Assembly (NCBI GenBank): GCA_015178975.1
Contig: WHVD01000174.1
Span: 102,460 to 166,459, forward strand
Origin: Hysterangium stoloniferum
Lineage: Eukaryota; Basidiomycota; Agaricomycetes; Hysterangiales; Hysterangiaceae
Length of the DNA stretch: 64,000 nucleotides
Direction: 5' to 3'
Positions 36,845 to 46,267 of this stretch are shown in pieces (within the stretch, counting starts at the first letter, position 1; each line of letters begins with the position of its first letter). The position numbers and the translations under genes are program-made. Under the pieces are notes generated by a model. That model worked only from the letters and a program-made list of their open reading frames with translations, had not been told where the DNA came from and ran no database searches.

Positions 36845-37899
36845 TGTTAAGTTCCCGAACAAAGCTCCACGGATAGTCCCGCGGAGGTTTCTGGTAACTA
36901 TTCCGAACACACACTTGCTTCCGGGAAATAGTCCCACGGAGTCCCCGGGCAATAGGTCCCGGGAAAGTTCCGGGGATTATTAGTACAAGGAACGGTGATA
37001 TCAGAATAATTACCAGAAAGATATGGTGAACGACTGAGATGGACTTGGCTTCAGCTTATAGGCTGCGCCCTCGTACACTCATTCGGGTGTCCATATTTCG
37101 AGCTGACAGAATGCATACAGAAAGATATAGATTCCGGAGTTCCCGTGGGAGTTCCGGGAATCGAGTGTGCAGACAGACAAGAGGACTAGAGACTGTTCAA
37201 GGATCAAACTTGTTCGGGGGAAAACTAGTTCGAGATTGAAACTGGATTCTAAGTACATGAACATAGCAGACTTATATAGACTGTGAAATGTAATAATACC
37301 AAATCCGGTATTAATGAGAGGCAGAACTATTAAACATAAAACAAAACAGGTAAATACTAAACTGGGAATAGGGACGGAACGGAACGGGAGCAGAGAACGA
37401 ATCATGACAGATCATTTAACCATAACTGGAGCGGGGCTCAGTTAGAGGGGTTCCGGAAGTCCGGTCGGAGTCCGGTGACTTGGTGCACAAGATAGTGTCG
37501 GGTATAGACAGGCTTGATGTGCAGGAGGTCCAGTGGAGTCCGGTGGGTTTTCCAATGACTGGTGTGTGAGACGCAGAGACAGATAACAGGAGCGGGGTTC
37601 TATGCTCTGTTAGAGGGGTTCCAGGAGTCCGGTCGGAGTCCGGTGACTGGTACATAAGACACAGAGTGTCGGGTGTACATAGAGTGGAGTCCGGAGTCCG
37701 GTGGAGTCCGAGGACTGGTGTATGAGACACAGAGGGTTAGGTGCAGACAGGTGGGGTGCGTACAGAGAGTCAGGCATAAACGAGTTGATGTACAGGGTCC
37801 CGTGGGAACTCCGGTTGTTACTATACAATATAGAGGGTCGGGAGCATGTAGGATGGGGTCCGGGGGCCCGGAGGCCGGCGGGTTTTCCGGTTCCTGACA
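36845..37899 (-). repeat. LTR of the LARD-like element (right)
   Basis: Same 1055-bp sequence as the left LTR, with the shared block at 37044-37063. As the 5' LTR in element orientation it would carry the active promoter. Confidence 0.92.
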
Positions 37900-38283
37900 T
37901 ATTGTTCCAATGTTTGATTTACACGTTCCATTTGTCCATCACCTTCCAGGTGATATCCCGAGGTGAAGTGTAGTTTCATGTCGAGAGCTTTTCCGAGGGC
38001 CTGGAAGAAATGGGAGACGAACTTGGAGCCTCGATCGGAAGTTACGTGAGACAGAACTCCGTGTTTGGAAAATACGTGAATAATGAAAAGTTCCGCTAAT
38101 TTCAAGGACGTGATTGTATCATGAGTGGGTAAGAAAATGCCTTGTTTCGAGAATTGATCCACAACAACTAGAATGGATGTAAAGCTTTCGGAAGTCAGGA
38201 GTTGTTCGATAAAATCCATGGAAATTGAGTTCCAGGGTTTTTCTGGTATCGGGAGTTGCTTGAGAAGGCCATACGGCTTATGC
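37900..38283 (-). pseudogene. Gypsy1 integrase core
   Basis: Minus-strand reading RHKPYGLLKQLPIPEKPWN, then the first catalytic Asp in SMDFIEQLL, the second in SDRGSKFVSHFF, and the Glu in DGQMERVNQTLEQ. The LARD-like element interrupts it directly after this point and the 594-bp solo LTR cuts it upstream. The catalytic residues are present but the gene is in pieces. Confidence 0.85.
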
Positions 38284-38288
38284 CTCTG

Positions 38289-38882
38289 TGTGAGAGGTGT
38301 GGCGAAATACACTCAGGAAATATAGTCGGATGAGCTCTTACTATATTTCCTTTATTATTTCTATTTTCTCTCTTTTATTATATCTATAATTAGTTCGATG
38401 ACCTATGTATGCGGTACATCGACTCTTGTGGGTGCACACACGCCAGACTTATGTATTCTAGCACCCATAGTTTAGAACTCAGACACTTTTTACACCGCAA
38501 CCACAACTTACCCAGACACCCATTAGTGTCCTGTAAGTTGTGATTGGTGTATCGTCTCGACCGTCACAGACGGGCTTTAGCTATCTACTCTATCAGAGTT
38601 TCGAACTGTACCAGTCGAAACTCAATCCTTATTGCAACTCGCGTGGACCACATCCACGCTATTCTATTATTCAACTCTCTAGTACTCTACCTTACTCTCG
38701 AGCAGTCGTTCAGAATCGCACTTGACAGTCAATTCTACTTATTCGTTTAGCTCTCTACCTTATTCTAGATAGCTACTTCCTTCTACCGTATTGAACTAAG
38801 TAGTCAATACATCTTAGTGTCGTACCTAAACGGTCGATATTCTTCGTATATAGAAAGGTTAGAACTTCCACTACTCTTCACA
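38289..38882. mobile_element. 594-bp solo LTR inside the Gypsy1 integrase
   Basis: Starts tgtgagaggtgtggcg and ends cttcaca, with TSD ctctg at 38284-38288 and 38883-38887. It is a different LTR family from the others here (pyrimidine-rich, no shared block), possibly Copia. It is left over from LTR-LTR recombination. The orientation is not determined. Confidence 0.88.
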
Positions 38883-38887
38883 CTCTG

Positions 38888-39364
38888 GGTCTTAGAGCGT
38901 AAGCAGGTGGTGAATGACTTACAGAACTGGGTTACAAAATCTCGGAGGTTGGGCCAAGTGTATTCTCTACAGATTAAACCAAGAGTATTGTTAATGCCGT
39001 AATGTCCGGAGATTGGATGATCGTGTTTATACTGATGTATGTGGAGTCGGAGATTGTTGGAATCTGGAATGTAGATACGTCCATCAAGACGGATAAAACC
39101 TTGAGAGTCTTGTGACCATTGAGGTTGGTCGGGATTGTCAGGAACTTCTAGGTGTGGCTTGAGAGCCGGATTGGAAGTGAGTGCGGAAAGGATATCTTGA
39201 TGTAATTGCTCAATGTCCATAATCATGATGCTACGCATAATTGGATAGTAGAGGGAAGTCGCTCAAATAGATGTGGAAAGTTGTTGTGTTGTAAAAACCA
39301 GTTTCAAGTTATGCGGATTAACAACGGCATAGTTACTTTCCTCCTCTTTAGGATAGACATCCCA
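38888..39364 (-). pseudogene. Gypsy1 pol linker and integrase zinc-binding region
   Basis: Reads WDVYPKEE directly after the pol stop at 39365, then HQDILSALTSNPALKPHLE and the HHCC-type region (HDHPISGHYGINNTLG ... CREYTWPNLRDFV ... CKSFTTC). Continuity is lost at the CAA-TGA pair that replaces the two arginine codons expected before WDVYPKE, and by a frameshift near 39240. Confidence 0.75.
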
Positions 39365-41371
39365 TCATTGAGTCATGGCATCTGGTTTTCCACCAAGACG
39401 TCCAGGTCGGAAACGGAGAATCATGTTGAAAGCAGAAAGGAATTCAGACCAGTGGGCTTGCCGGGGGGTTAAAGGTTTAGTGGTAGAAAAATATTCAAGA
39501 TTTTTGTGATCAGTAACAACGTCAACGGGAGTTGCGGAACCTTTGAGATAATGGCGCCAATGTTTGAAAGCTTCAAAAATTGCCAAAAGTTCCTTATCAT
39601 GAACGTCGTAGTTGAGTTCAGACACTGAAAGTGTCCGAGAAAGGAATGCGACCGGATGAATTTCACCGTCAGAATCTTGAATGGAAAGGATCGCGGCAAT
39701 TGCATAATTGGAAGCATCGGTTTCCACAATAATCGGAACATCAGGTTTCCAATGGGAAAGAATCGGGGCAGAAGTGAAAGCATTTTTTAAAGTCTGGAAG
39801 GCGGAGCGGCATTTGTTGTCAAAGACCCATGGTTGAGTTTTACAGGTAAGATGAGTGAGCAGTACTGTAATATCCAAGTAGTTCTGAATAAAATGATGGT
39901 AAAAGTCGGCAAAACCTAAAAATGACTGAATGTCCTTGACCTTCTGTGGTTCGGGCCAATCACGGACAACTTGAACCTTGGTTTCATCCATACGGAGACC
40001 CTCAGGTCTGATAATGAAACCTAAGTATTCAATAGAATCCATGTCAAAGTAACATTTTTTACTGTTGGCGAAAAGACCGTTTTTACGGAGTCTTCGGAAA
40101 ACTTCATGGACCTGTTCATCGTGAAGAGTGGGATCCTCGGAAAATACCAAAATGTCATCCAAATAGACTAAAACACATATGTCAAGCATGTCAGAAAATA
40201 TATCATTAACAAAATGTTGAAAAGCGGAAGGGGCGTTGGTAAGGCCAAATGGCATAACCAACCATTCAAAGGATCCATAGCGAGTCCGAAAAGCAGTTTT
40301 CCATTCATCGCCCTCGGCAATTCGGACCAAATGATAGGCATGTTTGAGGTCTATTTTGGTGTAGATCCGAGCTTTCCGTGGGGCGTCGAGTAAATCGGTA
40401 ATGAGTGGAAGTGGATACTTATCTTTCCGTGTGATGGAATTTAATCCTCTGAAATCAACACAGAGTCGAAGGGAGCCATCCTTCTTTCTGACAAAAAGGA
40501 CGGGTGCTCCATACGGAGACTTTGAGGGACAGATAAAACCTATCGACAGATGTTCATCCAGGAACTCCCGAATAGATGAAAGTTCCGATTGGGATAATGG
40601 GTAAATAGGTCCTAATGGAGGGTTTGAACTGGGCTCAATATTGATTTTTAAGTCATAGGGCCTATGTGGTGCAAGCCTGTCAGCTTTTTGCTTACTGAAA
40701 ATGTCCGCGAAATCATGGTATTTTTCAGGAACTTCTTCCAGGTCAGCTTTTAGCTCGGATAATTTTGGAGTCGCAAAACGTCCAGATGCTTCATCAACTT
40801 TTAAGCTGATCGAAAAACACTGTGAACCATCCAGTTTACTCACCCTAACAAATGCTGAAGCGTTGATGAGAGAGATTTTTGGAGGCACGGAGGTTTCGGT
40901 AGAAGCCAGAGATGCCGTTGATGCCGAAAAGGCATTGGCCAGAAGAGACGCTGCAGGAGGAACCAAAGTGTCGGGAATTCGGAAATTAATACTGCCCAAT
41001 ACCCAGTCAATCAATGGATTATATCGGGTGAGCCAGTTGTATCCAAGAACTACCAAACAGCTAGGGTCCAACTGTGTTACGAAAAAAGTAACCGTCTGGG
41101 ATGTTCCACAAGGGAACCGGATAGACATGTTGCAGGCTTGGGTAATTGCCATATTACTAGTGCCATCAAACAAACGCAAGGAAATTGCGGGAACAGAATG
41201 GAGTTTCAGATTATGTTTCGTGGCAAAGGTGGTATCTACAAAACAGTGTGTGGAGCCAGAATCTATCAGAGCTTGGAACACTAAATTTCCAAGAAAGTCA
41301 GAGATGAGTTTTACAAATAATGAATTGGGATTAGAGAGAGCAGACACATTGAGACAGATAACCTCAGACAC
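39365..41371 (-). CDS. Gypsy1 pol: protease, RT, RNase H (truncated)
   Basis: 668-residue open frame. The aspartic protease motif ALIDSGSTHCF is near residue 35. Reverse transcriptase has [25 protein letters not shown] and the active site YLDDILVF near residue 402. RNase H has VETDASNYAIAAIL and a conserved LEYFSTTKPLTPRQ near the end. It stops at KPDAMTQ, whereas the related relic at 35.1 kb reads SRRWDVYPKE through this point. The stop is therefore a CGA-to-TGA mutation beside a CGA-to-CAA change. The upstream start is uncertain because pol may be expressed from gag by frameshift or a separate AUG. Confidence 0.88.
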   Translation of the reverse strand: MSEVICLNVSALSNPNSLFVKLISDFLGNLVFQALIDSGSTHCFVDTTFATKHNLKLHSVPAISLRLFDGTSNMAITQACNMSIRFPCGTSQTVTFFVTQLDPSCLVVLGYNWLTRYNPLIDWVLGSINFRIPDTLVPPAASLLANAFSASTASLASTETSVPPKISLINASAFVRVSKLDGSQCFSISLKVDEASGRFATPKLSELKADLEEVPEKYHDFADIFSKQKADRLAPHRPYDLKINIEPSSNPPLGPIYPLSQSELSSIREFLDEHLSIGFICPSKSPYGAPVLFVRKKDGSLRLCVDFRGLNSITRKDKYPLPLITDLLDAPRKARIYTKIDLKHAYHLVRIAEGDEWKTAFRTRYGSFEWLVMPFGLTNAPSAFQHFVNDIFSDMLDICVLVYLDDILVFSEDPTLHDEQVHEVFRRLRKNGLFANSKKCYFDMDSIEYLGFIIRPEGLRMDETKVQVVRDWPEPQKVKDIQSFLGFADFYHHFIQNYLDITVLLTHLTCKTQPWVFDNKCRSAFQTLKNAFTSAPILSHWKPDVPIIVETDASNYAIAAILSIQDSDGEIHPVAFLSRTLSVSELNYDVHDKELLAIFEAFKHWRHYLKGSATPVDVVTDHKNLEYFSTTKPLTPRQAHWSEFLSAFNMILRFRPGRLGGKPDAMTQ

Positions 41372-41421
41372 ACAGAGAGAGTCAATGCAACCCTCTGTCT
41401 GTGCAGATTCTGGAGGGTTGC

Positions 41422-42651
41422 TTACTCTTTTTTCGACTCCATGGCGGGTTTTTCCTTAGACATTGTAGTCGTAGTGGAAGTTGCCGCACGGGCCTTGGAA
41501 GAGTTAGATTTAACGGTACAGTCGGAAACCTTGTGTCCGCCTTTCCCGCAGAAAAGGCAGAGGTCATTGTCCATACGTCGTTGTTTCTCCTTCGGGGTGA
41601 GTTTACTGTCAGTACCCAACAAATGGGAAATGTCAGGTTTGTCGGAAGTTGACTGTTTTTCCTTGTTGGATTTCTTGTCTTTCTTCCGGTCGGAGTTTGA
41701 TTTGCCAGTATTAGTGCCAGTGTTGCCGGTGTTATTGCCTGAGTTGTTGCCGGAAGACTTGCTAGTTGACGCCTTGTTATTCTGAGAACGTTCCATCGGG
41801 TTCTCTCGAGAGACCTCAGCTTTTCGTTCCCAATAACGGGCATCGGATGTTTGAGCTTTAATCCACATGAGTTGGAGAGTTTTTGGCTTCCCATCTTTGC
41901 AGATCTCATCTTTAAGGTGTGATGGAAGTCCCATATAGAAATGGTGCCTGAGGGTGGAATCGTCCCATCCACATCGTGCAGCGAGGGTATTGAACTTGAT
42001 GAGATAATTGGAAACTCGTTGATTGTCCTTCATCTTGAGCGTCATTAATTCATTTTCCGCTTCGCTGGATTGATTGTAAGGTCCGAAATTAGTTTCCAGT
42101 TCTTCCACAAAAGCGTCCCAGTCATCAAGCCATACGGGTGTCTCGTCGGATATTCCAGATAGTCCGGGTTCGAACCAATCTTGAGCGGTATCCTTGAGAT
42201 AAGAGAGCGCAAAATTGACTTTTCGACTGTCGGATTTAAATGCAGTGGGTCGATCATGGAAACTGAAACGGCATTGGAGAAGGAAATTCTTCAATTTTTT
42301 TGGATCCTTGCTGGTAAATGGTTCAGGTTCTTCAACTCCGGTGCGGGATGATTCTTTACTATCCTCAGCGGATTTCAAGTAGTCAGTGAATTTCACAATG
42401 GAGTTGATAAACAACATTTCAGTTGGTTCGTTAGAAGATTTCTTTTTCAATGTCTCCGGCTGATCTTCTGCTTCGTTGTCGGAAGTGTGGGGAATATTGG
42501 GGTCCTTTGTTACCTCGGTAACCTCCTCGGTAACTTCTTCGACTGAAGCTGATGTTGTCGGCTGAATTGGGGTTTCGGGTTGAGTGGTGTAAAGTTGCAA
42601 TGGGGATTGAAGTTGGGATGGTCCTTCGGCAGCTTTGCGTTTGGGACCCAT
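41422..42651 (-). CDS. Gypsy1 gag
   Basis: 409 residues, open. The N-terminus is acidic and low complexity. The capsid-like region has EPFTSKDPKKLKNFLLQC and YNQSSEAENELMTLKMKDNQ, and a basic Asn/Gly/Ser-rich stretch (NNSGNNTGNTG) precedes the zinc knuckle CLFCGKGGHKVSDC. The start lies about 35 bp inside the 5' LTR, as expected. It is close in sequence to the gag at 61181-62470, so both elements belong to one group. Confidence 0.9.
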   Translation of the reverse strand: MGPKRKAAEGPSQLQSPLQLYTTQPETPIQPTTSASVEEVTEEVTEVTKDPNIPHTSDNEAEDQPETLKKKSSNEPTEMLFINSIVKFTDYLKSAEDSKESSRTGVEEPEPFTSKDPKKLKNFLLQCRFSFHDRPTAFKSDSRKVNFALSYLKDTAQDWFEPGLSGISDETPVWLDDWDAFVEELETNFGPYNQSSEAENELMTLKMKDNQRVSNYLIKFNTLAARCGWDDSTLRHHFYMGLPSHLKDEICKDGKPKTLQLMWIKAQTSDARYWERKAEVSRENPMERSQNNKASTSKSSGNNSGNNTGNTGTNTGKSNSDRKKDKKSNKEKQSTSDKPDISHLLGTDSKLTPKEKQRRMDNDLCLFCGKGGHKVSDCTVKSNSSKARAATSTTTTMSKEKPAMESKKE

Positions 42652-42685
42652 GATGAGCGAGTCGCAGAGTTGAGATCTGATATAC

Positions 42686-43209
42686 TGATAAGTGCTGTGT
42701 CGGGAACTTATTCCAGAACTATCGGAAAGTCACCGGGAAGTCGGGAACTATCAGATAGGGTCAGGACATCGGCTTCAGCTTGTGTGCTGTGCCTCTACGC
42801 AAACGCTCAAAGTCCTTAATTTCAGAAATGAGATTTACGATGGAAGATATGAATATTCAGAGTTCCGAAGAGTTCCAAATATCGAGCGTACAGAAAGATG
42901 GGAGAAGGAATAAGAAACTAAGTTGATATCCGATCTAAGGTAAAGTACAAATTCACAGAAACTAATATAAGTCTTCTTGTTATTGTACTACGGAAAACGG
43001 AAGTATTCTTAAAATGGAAATACAATAAGACATATTAGAGAGACAATATTCTGAAATGGGAATATAATAAACAAACGAGTGAATACTTGTCAACGGACAA
43101 ATTACCAAATGCGGAACAAGGGAAGAATGCGGATGATACGGTAACTATGATGTTCCGTAGTCGGAGATCGGAAGTCGGATATTGAAACATCCGGGAACGG
43201 GTCGTAACA
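42686..43209 (-). repeat. Gypsy1 5' LTR
   Basis: 524 bp, starts tgataagtgctgtgtcgg and ends cgggtcgtaaca. It should contain the gag-pol promoter. It carries the shared ggcttcagcttgtgtgctgt block near 42772. Confidence 0.9.
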
Positions 43210-43500
43210 GTGAGGCAGAAAGCAGGGGTGGGGGGCAGAGAGGCAGGATGATGGAGAAGATGAGGAGAGACACAGAGAGTGAGTGAGAGGGAAGAAGAGA
43301 GCTAGAGAAGAGGAGGAGACACAGAGAGGGAGGAGGAAAGACAGAGATGGAGACAAGGGAAGGAAGAACAGGATGGAGTGATGATGAGAGAGGGAGAGCT
43401 TGAGAGACAGAACCTGACTATGAAAATGGGGCCTGATGAATGGACTGATAGGGGCAGAGACAGGGGGCAAGATGCAAGATAGAGGTAAGTATCTCTGTCT
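43210..43500 (+). repeat. Purine-rich (GA) satellite, right part
   Basis: Continues the tract that begins at 29230: gaggcagaaagcaggg, agagggaggaggaaag and similar words. Gypsy1 inserted between the two parts. The minus-strand ORF 43102-43503 is low-complexity Ser/Leu and not a gene. Confidence 0.8.
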
Positions 43501-44184
43501 CATAGTTCAGACTTATTTTATTTATAACTAAAGCATAGGTGTATCCTCTGAAGTCAAAGCTACATTCTGGATACTCACTTACTTACTTCATAGATTGTGT
43601 ATGATGCTCGATTCCAAATACCTGAGCCAAGAAACAGCCAGGAACAGATAACTGATGAACTGAAAAGGCATGTGACAGAAGCATGATGACAGAGCCATGA
43701 CAGAATTATGTGCTGTACACATGATGACAGAAGTATGGCACTTGACAGACCTCTGTCATCTCTGCTGGTCACAGAGCATGTACAATTTACCATGGAGATA
43801 CTTGACAAAATGTCTCAGATGGCCTGCACCATGACTTAGTTCCCTTGTGACTCCTAGTCTCTGGCCCCATGGTGGACAAACTAAGGGTCACAGCTATGTA
43901 TTCTACATACTTTTGATTTGTTTCAGTATACTGGAGCAGCCAACAGTTTGTGCAAGGGTGTAACATGTAAGTTGAAGCCAAGTGTGACTTATGATAGAGA
44001 AAGTGGTCAACAGTGATATGTATGTACATACTAAACCCTTCAAAATCATCAGTTTCAGTACTTAATATGTGCTAGGATCAATTTCAATAGGCTTGTATTA
44101 CAAAAATAGAAATATACCATGAATGAGGTTTATGTTGGGGTTTTCCCATCCCATCTGAAGTGAATGGGTCTCTCCCTATGCTAA
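43501..44184. repeat. Unassigned sequence with an LTR fragment
   Basis: Positions 43935-43990 match the LTR scrap at 270-325 (ctggagcag...gtgcaagggtgtaac...gttgaagccaag), so at least this part is an LTR remnant in plus orientation. The rest is AT-rich with no recognisable gene. Confidence 0.4.
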
Positions 44185-45157
44185 GGTAGGCGTCGCTTTA
44201 GTTTGGCACCTGTTTATGTAAGCAAAAAAAGTGACCTGCTCGCACTCCTTTCTGTGCTTCCACAACATAGATAATCTGTAATTAAAGCCCAGGGAAGTGG
44301 AGTTGGGATTCATTCCTCCAGTTCTCAGGTTTAAAACTTGAAAAATAATTCACCCTTGCCAAGTAGTAGGACTTACAAATTTTGACTTTTTTTTTGAGTC
44401 ACTGAATGCTTAAAACACATTTCCATGTGATTCTAAGATTTTCAAAATTTCAACAGTGTCAGTATTGGCTGCCTACATAATCATCATGTGATACATTGGG
44501 CAGTCTTGTTTTAAGGGCCTAAAATTGGGAAAGAAAACTGTATTAAATTCAAATATATGTACCTATATTACCTACATAAAAATTCTCCTAAGAAAAAGAG
44601 GGTATAGTTGCACATGTACTTGTGCAGTAAGCCGTGCACTTGATCACAGGCCACATTACATAAGCAGCACAGTAGCAAACATGCAGTTGCACAGTTCTAC
44701 TACTATGCCTCAGAAGTCTAAAGCTGCACAATCTTGCATCAAAAACCTTGGATCCAAGGCACAAAAAAAGCCCTCAATGACAATCAAGGATGTCCCAGAT
44801 GATGATGACTTCAATTGCAAACCAGTTTCTCTCAATCTAGATCAAAGCAATGAAAGGATGTATGAGGAAGCATTTATTGTGGATGAAGAAGATGGATCTC
44901 TCACCTTGGTGGGCTTTCTTGATGACTTTGAGAAAGAATCTCTACAAGATCTTGCTCATGATTTGGACTCAGATGATGAAAATGATGAAAATCCTAGAGA
45001 TAATTACCCAGAGATTCAAGAACTCTCTGTATAGTGACCCTCCAATTCATTTTTTGACTTCATAATAAATTTTTCAAAAATTTGATTCACAAATTTGGCC
45101 ACTCTTGGCACTTAGTAATATGATTACATAAGGTGCTGAACTAAAGCGATGCCTACC
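44185..45157 (+). mobile_element. 973-bp TIR element, copy 2
   Basis: Same length and nearly the same sequence as copy 1 but in the opposite orientation. TIRs start ggtaggcgtcgctttagtt (left) and ggtaggcatcgctttagtt (right, complemented). The internal ORF is intact, with about two residue changes in the longest open frame. The few differences imply that both copies are recent. Confidence 0.8.
44705..45034 (+). CDS. Acidic 109-residue ORF of the 973-bp element (copy 2)
   Basis: Starts MPQKSKAAQSCIKNL and ends PEIQELSV. The only change from copy 1 within this frame is Arg to Cys, a CGC-TGC type transition. The alternative ATG eight codons upstream is also kept. Function unknown. Confidence 0.5.
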   Translation: MPQKSKAAQSCIKNLGSKAQKKPSMTIKDVPDDDDFNCKPVSLNLDQSNERMYEEAFIVDEEDGSLTLVGFLDDFEKESLQDLAHDLDSDDENDENPRDNYPEIQELSV

Positions 45158-45513
45158 TTAACATATTCAGACATATGGGGCATACCAATTGGGACATAAG
45201 GAAATGGCCCAAAAAGGAAATCTGGTATCCGATGGATATCTGAGAATGGGGGGTGATGTCAGGTGGTTTGGAGGTTGTTCGGGATTCTGAGCATGGGTTG
45301 TAACAGTACCTCCCCATTTGGCTGAGTTCCCAAGGAGGCTGAAAAAAGTGTTGAAGAATAAGGTGAAAGCAAGAAGGTTGGAAAGGGACAGGATTTGGCA
45401 AGGTGCCAGAAAGGGTTCAGAAAGGGTTCAGAAAGGATTTGGAAAGTCAAGATCAAGATGAGGTCAGGACAAGGCCATAGTCATATTTGGATACTTGAAT
45501 GTAAATTCAAACC
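45158..45513 (-). mobile_element. LARD-like or Gypsy element fragment: LTR end and internal start
   Basis: A truncated LTR 3' piece ends gggttgtaaca at about 45306. It is followed by gtacctccccatttggctg, the same junction type as gtaccctccccttaaggcc (33462) and gtacccccctgttaggcc (30215). The internal sequence continues to 45513 and, across the solo LTR, from 46268 to 47795. The left part is missing where the 973-bp element lies. Confidence 0.55.
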
Positions 45514-46262
45514 TGTTATGACCGTGTTGCAACCCAACAGTCCCCAAGGTTATTGTGGCCTATTGACATTTCAAGTTATTGATCAAGTCATCACATTGGA
45601 AACTGTCAGTTTCCCGATGCTGACATATGCTTTCACAGTGATCAAACCCTATTTACATACATATGCCCCCATCAAATTATACTTGTACTATCTGGTTACA
45701 TATACTCTGATACATCCCTTTTTATTATGATGATCCGTTCTATGCTATGTTTCACATATGCCCGTATATACTTGTAACCTGTGGACTATTTCCTTTTCTT
45801 GTAATTCCGCTCTTGGTTAAATCATGGCCTCCGAACTTATCATAACCTTCCGGTTTCTAGTCAAGTTTATTTGTCAGTAATGTTTCCGCTCTTCCCTTAG
45901 TATTTTCTAGACACCAATAATTTGTATATGAATCTGCTGTAGTTGTAGATACTAGGCAATCAGAATTTCGACTCAGAACACCCACATACATCTCTAGAAG
46001 TCTTACTCTAAGTATCCCACTCTCTGCCTTTGCGTGCGCTCACCCACTCTCGGTCCCCGACCCCTTGGCCCGACACTTGACTTATCCTTCAGTCCCAATC
46101 GGCAACTCACTGTGAGGAACTTGTTAGGACTAGTCTTTGCCTGCCTGAAATTTAAGGACACCCAATGGTTACTTGCAAGGGCACAGCACATAAGCTGAAG
46201 CCAAGTCCTTCCGATCAGTCCCCATCGGCCTACCGACATTAGTCAGTTTTCAGTTCGTAACA
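45514..46262 (+). mobile_element. 749-bp solo LTR
   Basis: Starts tgttatgaccgtgttgc and ends cagttcgtaaca, with TSD aaacc at 45509-45513 and 46263-46267. It holds the shared gcacagcacataagctgaag block near 46179. Related to the LTR at 47796-50737, which is in the opposite orientation. It inserted into a copy of the LARD-like internal sequence (flanks match 33885-33910). Confidence 0.88.
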
Positions 46263-46267
46263 AAACC

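Larger units (their letters stand above)
32407..37899 (-). mobile_element. Coding-poor LTR element (LARD-like) inside Gypsy1
   Basis: LTRs 32407-33461 and 36845-37899 are both 1055 bp and appear identical: all ORFs within them translate identically. TSD tattg at 32402-32406 and 37900-37904. The 3383-bp internal region has no intact gag, RT or integrase. A purine-rich stretch (aaggggagggtac on the minus strand) next to the left LTR suggests minus orientation. The insertion lies inside the Gypsy1 integrase, between the codons for TLEQ and the next strand. It is non-autonomous and probably the youngest insertion here. Confidence 0.92.
29673..43209 (-). mobile_element. Chromodomain Gypsy element with nested insertions (Gypsy1)
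   Basis: LTRs at 29673-30214 (3') and 42686-43209 (5') start TG and end CA, and are flanked by the 5-bp TSD gtgag (29668-29672, 43210-43214). On the minus strand the order is gag, pol (protease, RT, RNase H, integrase, chromodomain), then an ORF on the opposite strand, then the 3' LTR. A 5493-bp LTR element and a 594-bp solo LTR sit in the integrase. Without them and their TSDs the element is about 7.4 kb, a normal Gypsy size. Confidence 0.92.

Noticed and set aside
40701..41459. Plus-strand 252-codon ORF opposite Gypsy1 pol
   Set aside because: Complement of the protease and RT start with no domain of its own.
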